Positions 19,090 through 31,174 of a stretch of DNA of 64,000 bases are shown here, piece by piece. The stretch spans positions 44,407,501 to 44,471,500 of the forward strand of contig CM042046.1 of assembly GCA_023525975.1 (NCBI GenBank). Reading direction: 5' to 3'. Source of the stretch: Smallanthus sonchifolius (taxonomy: Eukaryota; Streptophyta; Magnoliopsida; Asterales; Asteraceae). The stretch's first letter is position 1; the number at the start of each line of letters is the position of its first letter. A program made the position numbers and the translations under genes. Under the pieces are notes generated by a model. The model saw only the letters and a list, made by a program, of their open reading frames with translations. It made no database searches and had not been told where the DNA came from.

Positions 19090-20848
19090 TGATGTGTTGC
19101 AAAACACACCTCTTTTCCCTTGTAATTTCATAGCGTTTTTGTATAGTTTGAGAGTCGTATTGAGTCATTATAGCTGGTACTTAGTTTATATTTGAATTTT
19201 GTAGGTTTCCAGAGAAAGCGAGCTAAAGTGACGAACTTATATAATTTGGAAGCTCGAGTTGGTAATCACCTGTTAAAGTCAATATTAAAGACATTGGAAG
19301 ACAATTTACTGCAACAAAGAATTAGTTAGGTTACATTATTAATTTTGGACTCATGATAATTAAACGGGCTCAACTAAAAAAAAAGAGTTTAATGGGCTCA
19401 AACATGTCAAGTTTGGAATTTGATTGGGCCATGAGTGGGCTAGGTTAAATAATAATAATAAAAGAATAAAAAAATGAAAGATAATATATTAATTTTGGGA
19501 TTGCCGTGAAAGAGGAAGAAATTGGAAGCAAGATTGGCATACGACAGAAGCTTAGGACTTGCGACAACTGGGAATTGGAATTGGTAGTGGCTGTTTGGAG
19601 GATTGGTCGACAAGAGAAACAAAAGCAATCGAAGCACCTCTACATTCGGCGAGAAAAGAACATAAAGTCAAAGCACATCAACATTAGAAGCAGGTTAATA
19701 TTAATTGAAGCAGGTGAATTTATTAAGCTAGCAGCTTAATTATTTTCTGTTTTACGATAAACGTTTATATTGACTTTGTGGATTCTGTTTTTCTTAAGAT
19801 TGGCTAGATTTGTTTAAGATATCTAGGTTTGATGATTGTTTGATTGAATTATTGGATTTCGTTCGGTTTATGTTAATAGTGATGGATTCTTGATAAAGTA
19901 AAGAACTTGATTTCAATTAGTATGATGTTTATGAATGTTTAGTTCTGATTTGCTATTGATTTGTGTTTCACATGCATCTAGTTGAATGTCTTTCAAATAA
20001 TAGTTGCATGTTAGGTTGCTTACTATGTGTTTGTAACTAGTTTATGGATCATTGATATCAGCGTCCATAGAAATGCAGGTTGAGAGTGTCTTAGGATTAA
20101 ATGTTCTTCCTACTTCAATAGCTGAAAGGTGCGAAGTTGTCGGGTATTCCTTGGCATTAGGGTTTTTAGGTCAATTGCTCTGAAAGGAGGGTTTCTTAGC
20201 ATCATTGATACTCCGTGTCATACCGAGAGTCTTCAGGTTACCCCGTATATCCTAGGGCGTATTGAGATATTGAGACTGAGAGGTAATATATCTTTAGGGT
20301 ACTTTAGCATTGTCAGAAATAGCTGATAGGTGATCCGACCAACCGGTGAGTTTACACGTTTCTTAGGGTTTCCTATAAGGTCACACTCAGAGAATGATCT
20401 GGGATCCTTAGGTTGTCTTAGGGTTGCATATTCAAAGATCCTGGTTTCATCATAGTTGTCATAACTGAGAGAAGTTCATGTTTAGCAAACATGATTCATT
20501 ACCTAGATAGTGCTTTATATATTCCTGATCCCAATTCCTGAATTCATCTAAGTCTCTTGTTTGATAGTTAGTTGTCGATTGGTTTTCATTTACTTTTGAT
20601 AAGTTTAGTCTTAGTTCACACAATTCCCCCATTTAAATCAGTTTATTAGTTGAGTCAGAGTCTAGATAGAGTTGTCACTAGTGTCTCGTGGGTTCGATAT
20701 CCGGACTTCATTAGACTGTACTGCATTGATTTGTACACTTGCCGGTTGTGTAGTCTAGTATTAGGTTGAGTCTAGATTTATAAATTTAAAACTAGAGTGT
20801 CTAGGTTAAGTTTTATATTAGTTTTTATAGGCCGTCCAGCACACATCA
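19090..20848 (+). mobile_element. Solo LTR (1759 bp) nested in the copia pol gene
   Basis: Begins TGATGTGTTGC and ends ..CAGCACACATCA, so it has TG..CA ends with the inverted terminal TGATGTGT/ACACATCA, and it is flanked by exact 5-bp duplications CTGAG (19085-19089 and 20849-20853). Removing it and one CTGAG rejoins the copia coding sequence. No gag-pol lies within. Near the right end is CTCGTGGGTTCGATATCCGG, a phrase of the kind found near the 3' ends of Athila/Tat LTRs, so a Ty3/gypsy origin is likely. The orientation given follows that phrase. Confidence 0.8.
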
Positions 20849-21718
20849 CTGAGCTTATGATTACTGTCAACCGGGGTGATAGCAGGATTGCACGTAGACA
20901 TACCTGCACATTGGAGAATCTCGCGGGCATACTTTTGTTGACTTAAGAATAACGACCCATTGGGGAGGCTGGTGACTGCAACACCAAGGAAGTAGCTGAT
21001 TGGACCGAGATCTTTCATGCAAATTCGTTTGCGAACAGGTCCATAAATTTGTGACGAAGCACATCGGATGAGGTAACGAGAAGAATATCATCCACGTAGA
21101 GTAAGATATAAGCTGTGTCCCGACCATGGTTATAGATAAATAGAGAATTATCACACCAACTTTGTTGAAATCCCATATGGTTGGCATACTCGGCAAAACG
21201 TTGATACAATGATCTTGGCGCTTGCTTTAGACCGTATAGGGACTTCTTTAATAAACATACGTGATCAGGAAAACGACTGTCCCGGAACCCCATGGGTTGA
21301 TGCATGTATACGGTTTCATTGAGTTGCCCGTGAAGAAATGCATTCTTGACGTCTAGCTGATGAACGGGCCAAGATTTTGAGACCGCAAGACTTAGAACGG
21401 TTTGAATGTAGCCTATTTTACCACAAGACTAAAAGTCTCTCCACAATCCACCCCAACCTGTTAAGATCTCTCGTCACATACCAAACGTGCTTTATACCTT
21501 TCCAAAGATCCATCCGAACGGGTCTTATGGCGAAAAATCCACATACTTCTTACAATATTCATGTTAGCATGTTTAGGTACCAAATCCCATGTGTTATTAT
21601 CGATAAGAGCACGGTACTCATCGAGCATGGTGCTCTTCCAATCCGGGTTGGCTAAGGCTTCGGTTGGGTTACGTGGTAATGGGGAAATGGTAGAGGTATG
21701 TAGATTAAGGGTTGTCAA
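20849..21718 (-). pseudogene. Copia reverse transcriptase
   Basis: Starts with NPTEALANPDWKSTMLDEYRAL and NNTWDLVPK, then SMWIFRHKTRSDGSLERYKARLV. A frameshift near 21461-21305 follows, then LKKSLYGLKQAPRSLYQRFAEY, the catalytic YVDDILLV, and MKDLGPISYFLGVAV with QQKYAREIL. These are canonical copia RT blocks in the right order. The frame changes at least twice, so no functional enzyme is made. Confidence 0.85.
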
Positions 21719-23560
21719 ATTTTAGAGATGCCCGACATACTACGGGTAGTAATTGTGGGCGGTGGTGTTACTGCTTGCTGTTTAGTTGTGTTGACAGCAG
21801 GTTGAGGAGACCCATTTGTAGGCTGTGGAGGTGAGGTTGGTGGGGTGACAGAGTTGGGAATATGAGACTGTGAAGGGCTGGTTTGTGTATAGGTTTGAGT
21901 GGGAGAAAACCACATGGAGGGGTGAAGGTCTGCTGTAAAAATATCATAGGAAGGAGGAGTGTCACGGCTGTTGTGAAATGGGAAATTTGTTTCGTCGAAT
22001 ATTACGTGACGGGATAATGTGATTTGACCGGTAGTCATATTGTAGCATTTATAGCCACAATGAGTGCTAGGATAACCAAGAAAGACACAAGGGAGGAACA
22101 TGGTTGGAGTTTGGGATGGTAGTAGAGGGAATGAGAGGATAGCACAAACAACCGAACACACGGAGATGATAATATGTTGGATGAAGATGGTATAGACGGT
22201 AGGTGGGAGTAGAAAAGGAGAGGACTTGACTCGGAAGGATGTTAAATAAGTATGTGGTGACATCTAATGCATGATGCCAAAAATTTAACGGAACGGAAGA
22301 GTGAGCAAGGAGGGTTCGAAGAATGTTATTAATGGATCTTATTTTGCGTTCAGATTTACCGTTTTGGGGAGAAGTGTATGGGCATGAGAAACGAAGAACC
22401 ATCCCGTGGGTGTCACAAAAGTGTTTGAAAGAGTGGTTATCATATTCTTTACCGTTATCATATTGAAGGGATTTTATGGGCAAGTTGAATTGAGTTTTAA
22501 CGAATTGATGGAATTTAAGAAAAGTGGGTAACACTTGAGATTTATTTGCCAGTGGATAAGTCCATTAAAAAATTTGTATAATCGTGTAAAAAATAAAAAG
22601 ATAATATTTGTGTCCTCCCGAACTTAGAATGGGAGAGGTCCATAGATCACTGTAAACAATATCAAAAGGTGAATAGGAAACAGAAGTAGACTTAGCAAAT
22701 GGTAATTTAATATGCTTTCCCAACACACATGAGTGACAAACCGAAGAATTATTACAAGAAAGAGACAAAGTTTTATTTAAATGAGATAAAATAGAAGATC
22801 CAGGATGTCCAAGACGATGATGCCATAGATCTTGAGTGATAGCTGCAAAGGTGGATGGACTTGTGACTTTTGCTTGAGGTGTGAAGGACAACGGGTAGAG
22901 GTCTCCGGTACTGTTGCATCTAAGCAGAGGAGTGCGGGTCAGAAAATCTTTAACATCAAAACCATATGGGTCAAATTCAATAGAAATGTTGTTGTCGGTT
23001 GTTAACCGACGAACATAGAGCAAATTTTTAATGACGTTAGGAACATGAAGGATATTATATAGATGTAAAGGTGGGAAAGGGAGAGGGAGGGTTTGGTTAC
23101 CGGTTCCATGGATTGGAATTTGAGCGCCATTACCTACAATTATGTTCCAAAATTACCCTTATTGACATAAGATGAGAAATTACCCGGGTTGTTGTATATG
23201 TGAGACGTGGCACCAGTATCCATATACCAGTTTTGATCAGGAGGATTCATTGACATAGTGTTGAAAGCTTGTTCCAGATGAGTGGGAGTAAAACTTGCTT
23301 CTGAGGCTGCATAGGCTTGGGCCAAGAATTCCAGGAGAGGCAGCAGACGGACTTGGGCCAAATGGGTGTTTTGGTTGAGCTTTGGATGGTGCAGAGGGAG
23401 TCCAAGGGAAGTTACTGGGCTGCTGGTGAAAGGGAGCCCAATTCACTGTTTGTTGGGCTTGTTGATAGGTCCATGGGTTTTGTTGAGAACCCCAATTCTG
23501 TTGTGTCTGCTGCCATGGTTGGCGCACAAAACTAACTCCAATTTGTGTTTGACCGTCCAT
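21715..23560 (-). pseudogene. Copia gag end, protease and integrase
   Basis: The Gln/Pro/Ser-rich gag tail at 23237-23560 is followed by the protease motif WYMDTGATSHI near 23200, the GAG-pre-integrase with DLWHHRLGHPGS and CHSCVLGKHIKLPF (zinc HHCC), and the integrase core with YDNGKEYDNHSFKHFC and CPYTSPQNGKSERKIRSINN (the Glu of DDE is in KSERK). It ends in a Pro/Ser/Thr-rich hinge (21715-22263). Frames change at about 23140, 22550 and 22065. Confidence 0.85.
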
Positions 23561-23740
23561 TTAGATGAAGAGGATTAACCGGTTAAGTGCTGGAAAAAAA
23601 TAAAATTGAAAGTGTGTTGCGACAGAAGAAGGGTGTCCGACAGAAAAGTGGGTGGCCGACAGATGAATGGTGGCCGGAGAAGAAGAGGATCGGTTGACAG
23701 ATTGCTGGAAGCGGCTAGGGTTTTTGGTAGTCAGAGGCTA

Positions 23741-23753
23741 CACTCTGATACCA
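23741..23753 (-). other. Copia primer-binding site, tRNA-Met
   Basis: The minus strand reads TGGTATCAGAGTG directly after the 5' LTR, complementary to initiator tRNA-Met over its first 11-12 nt. Confidence 0.85.
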
Positions 23754-23907
23754 TGAAAGTACTATGGTAATGATCGATCCTTTCATCCAGAGTATAATAC
23801 TCTATAAATAGTACAGACCTAATCTATATTTGGCTAATATTGAACATTGACTACCAAATATTTATCAAATATTTGGCTTATACAAAATACAAAATATATC
23901 TCTAATA
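23754..23907 (-). repeat. Copia 5' LTR (154 bp)
   Basis: On the minus strand it begins TATTAGAGATATA (TA where TG is usual) and ends ..CTTTCA, and carries the TATA-like CTATTTATAGAG. It is paired with 18241-18384. Confidence 0.9.
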
Positions 23908-23912
23908 ATCCC

Positions 23913-25404
23913 TCCACCCCTTCTTAGTGTTGCCGCTACCGCCATCACCATCACAATTGGATACCACCACCAAAATTGGACGTCACCATCCTACATTAAG
24001 CCTCACATTTTTACCCCTTCTCTCTTGGTGTTGTCGCTACCGCCACCGCCACCATAATCACCTCATTTTGTTGAATTAGGTAACGTGACGACTTTCATTT
24101 TGTGAATCAACTTAGGGTTTTGAATTAGAACATTTTATTTTAGTAGTCTACACAATATATGTTCATTCATGAGTCTGTGTAAGTGACGTGGCATGTAAGG
24201 TGGATGTTTGATTGTTTGTTCTTGGTTTTAGAACTCTATCGCGTATTCTAGTATGAGTTAATCAAGAGCATATCTATGTGATTATCTATTAGGGTTTGAC
24301 TATGGTTGTGATTATGTATATGACACTGGGTTTGATTATGTGTATTGGGGGTTGATTATTCATACTAGCTAATTGGTTTGGTTTGATATTTTAGGACAAT
24401 GGAAACCTCCTTGCATTACAAATATGAAAGATCATTGTTTGGATGTGATTTGTGGGAAGAATTACAAATAATTGTTCGTGGCTGTATTCCCTTTTTAATT
24501 TTGAATTTTGGTTAAGTAATTTATTTAATTTCTTAGAATTCGTATGTAATGATCTTGTAACCAGATGGTTCAGCATTATCAACAATATATGAGTTGTAAT
24601 GGAATTACTAGATAAGTACACTTTTGAAACCGCATTGGTTGATTTAATTATAAGAAACTATATACTAATTAAAATTTCTTATAAATCATGTTCAAGGTTC
24701 TTATTGGCACACTCTGTATAACTTTTTCTTCAATTTTGTTCTTCTATCCACCAAGATCGATCGTGTTGCATCTGGGTAAATGTAAGAAACTTTGCATCAA
24801 ACTTATTTTCGTGGATCAAATCTTTGAAGATCCTTGTAGACCAGTCAAATCCTCAACCTTTTTTGTACCAACAAAACATGCTTGTGAAATTGAGTTGATA
24901 CTAACGTTTAGTTTTTATCAAATCCGCAACCTTTCACGTACTAAACCCTTAAGTTATTAGAAATATCCTGTTATAATGTATTTAACTCCGTATTATGATC
25001 ATGTTTTTAGAAACACTCTTAAGATAAAGATATTAGAGTTGAATAAAGTATACCAATCTTATTTGATGTGTTGGTATTTGATATATGTAATTCCCTATTG
25101 TAATGAAAAGTTTATTTAGACCATTGTAGATTTTTTTCATATATTATTTGTACATTTAGTTTCATAACTTATTATTATTTTCAAGAAAAATTAGTAAAAT
25201 AAATTTTTTTTTTCAAAGTTAACTAAATTACCAACGACATACCAACGAATTGCTGTCAGTAATTTCAAAAATATTCCGTCAGTGATCCCTAGACACAAAT
25301 CTGTCGGTAACTATCAAGCTTGGCGACCTTACAAAAAGTGTCGGTGATCTGTCGGCAAACTTCGTTGGTTACTGTCGAGTGAGGGAGGGGGAGAGAGACA
25401 TTAC
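23913..25404. other. Terpene synthase intron, right part
   Basis: Two related Pro/Thr-codon-rich blocks (CTACCGCC..ACCACCA..) about 80 bp apart at 23917-24060, then AT-rich sequence. At 25230-25375 GTCGG/CGACGA motifs resemble CACTA subterminal repeats. No gene is seen. Confidence 0.4.
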
Positions 25405-25637
25405 CACTTTGGATAAATTGGGGAGTATGACAACATTATCATGGACAATGTTTTTTAGGGTCGAGATTTTCTGAAGCATTTTTCTGGAAAATGATCTGGC
25501 CTCATCTACTTCTTTCTCTCCAATGAACATAAGATCAGTAGCTTTATAAACGCTATACAATAAGCTTGTGAAATTTCCAAAGTTGTTCTCCAAATGTTGC
25601 AACATTCCATTATCATGCAAGAACCAACAAAAGGTCC
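25405..25637 (-). pseudogene. Terpene synthase exon (open)
   Basis: After the acceptor TTGTTTTAG it reads TFCWFLHDNGMLQHLENNFGNF, then SLLYSVYKATDLMFIGEKEVDEARSFSRK and NVVILPNLSKV, ending at GTG|GTAATG in phase 0. FCWFL, ..YRATDLMF.. and EARSFSRK-type motifs are hallmarks of TPS-e/f enzymes in the beta-to-alpha domain link. No stop is present. It joins in phase with the exon at 16361-16566. Confidence 0.85.
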
Positions 25638-26008
25638 CTAAAACAAATTAATTAAGGTACAAATCAGATAGAACTATAAATGGGATCAAAAGAAAATACT
25701 ACTACAATTTATCAGCATACATGCGTAAGAAATATATTCCAAAAATATGATCATCATTGGAATATTTTAGAAACTTGGTTAATGTTCTTTTAAGTTTTCC
25801 CTTTTTATAATGCTTAGCCATTATAAGTGTTCTCAGCGTGTATGACCAAAAACAATAAACAGAATATGCTATATAACACAAATGGCTTAATCGACGGTTT
25901 TTGTGTTATAACTACTACAGCTTTGACCATCATTAAAGGACTAATCTACTAATCTAAAACGGTGAACACATAACTAACAATGACGTACCGTAATGTAATG
26001 ATACTTAC

Positions 26009-26145
26009 TTGGAGATACATTATATGCATCAGTAAAAGCCGAAAAGCTAACGAATCCTTGTACAAATTTTCTGCTATAAACTTCTTGCTATCTTGCAGTG
26101 ATTTTTGGTCCACGTAGCTTCTGAACAATGCGAAAGTATAACATG
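26009..26145 (-). pseudogene. Terpene synthase exon with frameshift
   Basis: After the acceptor ACTTGTAG it reads ..DSKKFIAENLYKDSLAFRLL, after which a single-base shift is needed to reach DAYNVSP and the donor CCAA|GTAAGT, which joins in phase to the next exon's TFCWF. LAFRLLR.HGY.VSP is a conserved TPS beta-domain phrase; here the shift falls inside it. No recognisable exon lies immediately upstream. Confidence 0.65.
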
Positions 26146-28336
26146 CTACAAGTATAAACTCTATTTAAAGAGCATGGGAAGGTATAACGCATTTGTGCAT
26201 TGTGCGTGAGAAGGTCTTGGGTACCCCACGTATTTGTGTCCTGCCCTCCCACCGCTTCCTTTTCAGATCTTCACTCATTCTTTCTTTTGATTTACACCAC
26301 GTTTAGAATTGCATGAGAGTGAGGGAGATCGCGAGAAAGAAAGAGAGAGACAGAGAAACATGTTGAAATCTTACGGCTGCGTCACCCGAGCGTTCTATTT
26401 TCCGGTTGTTGCTTGGCGCCGGCGGTGGTTATGAAGACAAACGACATGGTCCACTTGATTCATGGCGGAAGAAGTTTAGTTTAAAAAATATAATTGTTTT
26501 CACAATTTTTAGACTAAAATATTTATTTCTATGTATGAGATATATAATAAATAATTTATGGTTAATTTCATGTTAACCTTAATGATTTTCGCAAAGAACT
26601 AAGATGTGTATAAAATGGAGTTAAACTGAATAAGATTTTAGTGTTCGTATGTTTAAAATAAAACTTGAAAACAAGGAATGGGTAAAAGTTGTCCCGCATT
26701 TGTGGATATATAATAAAGAGGCAAAATACTTTATAATTACGTTAAACTCTCACTCCTGGTGTTGTGCATATTGTATTATTTTCTTCAAAATAAACAGATT
26801 ATTTTTATTTATTTTATAAAAGGAAATATAGAAGATTTTCTTAGAACGTTAAAACATATTATATTTGAGAGACTAATCTTAAAATATTTTGAGAATGTCC
26901 ATACTCTATACATTACTTAAATAGTTGCACCAACAGAAAAATATATAACTTTTGATTCCCTCTTTGGTTATCTTATCTTACCAGAGAAAAATATATAACT
27001 TTTGTCTAGCAAAGATTGGTTCATACACCGAAAATGTCAAAGTCCAAAAAGAAATAGCGTGATGTTATTTGGACTACCCTAAAAAGTAGCTGGACAACCC
27101 TTATACGGCCCGTATAGCCCTATACGCCCGTATAGGGTTTCATCAGCATTAAATTATCAATGATTGGCTGGTAATTAATGACGGCTATACTGCCCGTATA
27201 GCCCTATACGGCCCGTATAGGGTTTCATCAGCATTAAATTATCAATGATTGACTGGTAATTAATGAAGGATATACGGCCCATATAGCCCTATACGGATCG
27301 TATAGGGCACCAGGATGTCCAAATAAAATCAAAGGATGTCCAAATAGTCTTGGTACTCCACTTTTCAGAAAAATTTGAAACTCAACTCTTGTTACTCCAC
27401 TTTTCAGAAAAATTTCTACCAAAAGAAAGGAGGTGAAAATGACCTTCGCAGTGCTTACAAAAACGAGGGGGATTATTTTAGATGACCTTTTGATTTAAAT
27501 ATTTGATGAAATGTAATGGAGTATTGGCTACTTTATTGTGAATAGTCATTTTCATCTTTTCTATACATATTTTTTGGAAAGTGTCGAGTGATTAAGATTC
27601 AAATACTTTAATGTAGTCATTGATTACACCCTAAATACACCATACCTATTTTCTAAGTGCACTATACCTATTTTCAAATTACACCTAATCTACTATATTA
27701 ATTATGTTTGATTATATGTAAACTAATCAGAGTAAAGATTCATTTAACTCAAGTGTGTTATTAAATAAAATCCTTTATTAAAAGAGCATACGACTTTTCG
27801 TGTAAAACTTAAAATTAAATCATTACTCTTTAATTATTTAATGTTAGATATCAAATCAATTTACTTTTCGTTATCTTTTATTTTGTTTTTTAACAGCAAC
27901 AAAGTTTTATTAATATTAAAACGTAAATAACCAGTAAAGCAGGTTATAAAATGGGAAATTTAAAAAAAAACTGATATTTAAAAAGCCATGTTTCTTAATA
28001 TTAAAAACATAGTTTTTTGACAAAACAAAATAAAAGAAACATGTCATTAACAATATAAATTTTCTTAAACCTTTTTCTAAAAAACTTGTATTCAAATCTG
28101 GACAACATAAGTTTTAACAAATTGTTTTTAACAATACAATTGTAACTGCAAAATATTTATAATACAATTGCAAAATTAAAAATTTTAATAATACAATTGC
28201 AAATGTGAAATTAACAACATATAATAACCGTTATACTTTTATAACAAAATTAATCTTTTAAAAAATAACCAAATATAAACGTTTATTTATTTACAATCAA
28301 TTAAGAACACAAAAAAAGTAGTTATATGCATTAATT

Positions 28337-28374
<38 letters not shown>

Positions 28375-28953
28375 ATTAGAGAAGTATTTAATGCTTTAGT
28401 GATAATTAGTTAGGGGTATTTAATGTTTAGGTGATAATTAATGCTTTTATAGGCTAGAGTATTGTAGACTATGGTGCAAATAACAATTTTTAATTTTAAA
28501 TTTTTTTTTAATCTAGAGCAAAGTTTGAACCTATAACCGCCTGATTATGGGACTTTCTTCTTGCCACTAATCCCCAACCTCACACATAGTCATTTGTATT
28601 AAGAGATACTTTTTAGGACATTGGCATTTTCAATGTATGAACCAATTTTTGGTAGAAAAATGTTATATATCTTTCTCTACTGCCAAGATCATAAAAGGAG
28701 CTGAAAATAACTATGGTGGATCTTGAATTACAAATTTTCTTTGAATATCCTTTGTATCCTTTTTAGCCACTAATTTTGAGGTTGTAAAATATATATGGAC
28801 ACACACTCGATTGTTTTAAATTTTAATAACAATTTATTGTGTAATAAATAGATTTGAACAAATATATTTTTTTGGCTCATGACTTAATTATATGTCTTGT
28901 GACTTAATTATACGTCATTGTTAAAGAAATGGATTTTGTAAATGAAGAACCTT
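26146..28953. other. Gene-free interval upstream of the recognised 3' exons
   Basis: Expected to hold the missing middle terpene synthase exons, but no such coding sequence is visible on either strand. It contains a GC-richer patch (26380-26460), the palindrome-rich array at 27081-27310, AT-rich sequence, and a (TA)n run at 28344-28366. Confidence 0.45.
27081..27310. repeat. Tandem, palindrome-rich array (CCCGTATAGGGC type)
   Basis: About 2.5 units of roughly 92 bp. Each carries interleaved palindromic words such as TATACGGCCCGTATA and GTATAGCCCTATAC followed by a constant AT-rich spacer (TTTCATCAGCATTAAATTAT..). The first two spacers are nearly identical. Confidence 0.85.
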
Positions 28954-29813
28954 TGTAACACCATAAAATACCGTGAATAAATAAATAAAAGGACTTTATG
29001 AAGTTATTGGAAATGGAGGGACTAATTGGGTAATTATCTCAAAGTGGACACACTCCATATAAGACCCCCTCCCCATTGAATACGCGAACCCCCTAAGCAT
29101 TTTCCAGCTCGAAGTTCTCGCCATTTGAGAGGTTTTGAGGATAAGTTCTCAGCCAGAAAGAAAAGGGAGAAAAGATCCGGATTCGGGCCACATTTCACTA
29201 CACCATTTCAGAGGATCGTCAAGGGGAAGAATTTACAAGGATTACGCACGTTTGAGGTATGAAAATTTGCTCAAGTCTCCTACTTTTTCGTGAAAATAGG
29301 GTATTGAACTTGAAATAGAGTTTTGATCCTAAAAGATGGAGTTTTACGTAAGAAACGGGATAAAGGTTATAGATTTGAACACATGGTTGATAAACTAACG
29401 ATTTGAACGTATAAAGTTTGGAACTTGAAGCACAAAACAACTCATATAAGGATTCATGAAAATAGTAGGGTTTCGAGTATGAACCAAGTTCTCGCAAGCC
29501 TAGTTCTCGGTATCATGTTCTCGAATCTAGTACTCGACCCTAGTATTCGGGCCTAGTACTCGGACCTAGTACTCGAACCAAGTTCTCGGGTTTAGAGTCT
29601 ACGAGAACTTACAAGTTCTCGTTAAAGGATGAAGAACGAATTCTATTATGTGAAACTAAGTTCGTTAGAATGTACACATACGTGTTAGGAGATCCTTGGA
29701 AATTACGAACCGTGACTAGGCTATACACCTGCTACTTAGCCCATGTGAGTTTCTAGCCGCAATTTGTGGTACTGCCACGTGGCTGGTGACTAATGGGTAA
29801 AAGTTGACGCGTG
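28954..29813 (+). mobile_element. Left part of an older LTR-like element split by Athila
   Basis: Begins TGTAACACCATAAAATACCG, the sort of start seen in chromovirus-type LTRs, and runs to the Athila target site at 29814. It has a TATA-like CATATAAGACC near 29057 and a cluster of CTAGTACTCG/GTTCTCG repeats at 29480-29610. The counterpart is 42957-44365. I could not find a matching target duplication for the pair, so solo LTR is tentative. Confidence 0.4.
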
Positions 29814-29818
29814 TCAGC

Positions 29819-31023
29819 TGATAAGTGGCCAAAGTTTCATGTATTAAAGGGTGTAATATGTTATATTTATGCAATTTGATATGTGGAATACAAAGGTTTT
29901 GTGTAGTCATGCATGTGCAGGTGTTGGAAGCTTAAAATGTGATCTTTGAAGATATTACGAGAGAGTCGGAAGAGACACGGAGAAAACGGGGCAAAAATGC
30001 AGTTCCAGCGTAAGCCTACGCCTACTGGCGTAAGCCTACGCCACCAGCGTAAGCTTACGCCCTTACAGCGTAGGCCTACGCCTAATTGATTTCTTCACAG
30101 CAGCTTCCAGAGTCCCGGCGTAGGCCTACGCCCTCCCAGCGTAAGCCTACGCTGGGTGCGTTTCAGACGCGGGTTTTGAGCGAAACAGCCGATTTTCAAT
30201 GTTTAATTAGGTTTTTCTTCCCCAAAATTCGAGGCTAACTTTCACACCATTGTTCTTGGGCGATTTTGGAGTTCTTGGAGGCTAAAGAACACGATTCTAA
30301 CATCCGATTGAAAGATTGAAGATGATTTCCACCACCATGAGTGGCTAATCCACCGGTAATCATTCCCGGGTGGATTGTTTGTAAGTTTTTAGGGTTTTAT
30401 CATGTGCTAGCTTTGAGAAACAATTCTTGTAATCGTTTGGTTTGAAACACCTGAATCTTTGTGTTTAGTATGGTTATGAACTCACGGGAGTCGATAAATT
30501 CTTGCACCATTGACCCCGTTAGATGATAATTGCTATGAACTTTGATTTATGTTGAATCTATTGATTAATCTAATTCTATATTGCATACATTTGTCTCGAT
30601 TTCATTCGTGAATATTGTTTTACACTATTTGCCGATGATGTATGAATGTTGATGTTCTTGGTTAGATTTGATTAATTAGATTTGAATAACCATTCGATTG
30701 TTTGAACTCAAATGTTGGTGTGATAATCCCTAATTATTTGTGAGCTTGAAACCCGGGTGTGATACCCTTTTTAATTATTGTTTACAACTTAAACCGTTTT
30801 GTTTGGTACTTGATTTGTTTGTCGAGTTTATAAAGTTTTCACTTAAATCATTGATTGTGTTTGGTCAGAAAGACCCGTTGTAACTTCATAATTTGCATTG
30901 TTAATTGAAGTTGAGCACCGACCACAAACTCTTCGTGGTTCGACACCCTTCTTACCCTAACTAGTTTAAGGTGATTAGGACACTCTATTCTTTATCTTTG
31001 ACCGGTCCCTTCGACACCGATCA
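29819..31023 (+). repeat. Athila 5' LTR with six palindromic GCGTA..TACGC units
   Basis: Starts TGATAAGTGG and ends ..CACCGATCA. Between 30008 and 30153 it carries six 14-bp units of the form GCGTA(A/G)GC(C/T)TACGC. The 3' LTR has five because of a 20-bp deletion or gain. Confidence 0.95.
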
Positions 31024-31028
31024 AATTT

Positions 31029-31046
31029 TGGCGCCGTTGCCGGGGA
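31029..31046 (+). other. Athila primer-binding site, tRNA-Asp
   Basis: TGGCGCCGTTGCCGGGGA starts 5 nt after the LTR and is complementary over 18 nt to the 3' end of plant tRNA-Asp, the primer of many Athila/Tat elements. Confidence 0.9.
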
Positions 31047-31174
31047 GTGTGTGCGCTTGGTGTTTTATTTTAATTGACTCGTTACTATTTGTTACTTGTT
31101 TTGTTTGGTTAATCTTCTTCTATTTTTGTGTTACGCGTGGTGTTTGTTTGTGTGTGCAGGTGACAGATTAGTGC

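Larger units (their letters stand above)
18241..23907 (-). mobile_element. Ty1/copia retrotransposon, minus orientation, with nested solo LTR
   Basis: Short LTRs: the 5' LTR is 23754-23907 and the 3' LTR 18241-18384 on the minus strand. They are flanked by exact 5-bp target duplications ATCCC (18236-18240 and 23908-23912). Without the nested insertion and its duplicated 5 bp the element is about 3.9 kb. Order gag, protease, integrase, RT, RNase H is that of copia. It lies in a terpene synthase intron in the same orientation as that gene. Multiple frameshifts show that it is dead. The short LTRs and tRNA-Met primer fit an Ale-like lineage, but the lineage is a guess. Confidence 0.9.

Noticed and set aside
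24688..24960. 90-codon plus-strand ORF
   Set aside because: AT-rich intron sequence with no recognisable motif; length is within chance expectation.
27081..27310. CRISPR-like array
   Set aside because: Repeats with spacer-like segments, but the spacers are near-identical, units are palindromic words, and this is a plant nuclear genome.
30008..30153. CRISPR-like or rho-independent terminator-like palindromes
   Set aside because: They lie inside a eukaryotic LTR and recur in the same element; no prokaryotic context.
30971..31171. 66-codon plus-strand ORF before Athila gag
   Set aside because: Spans the LTR end and primer-binding site; cannot be a conserved gene.
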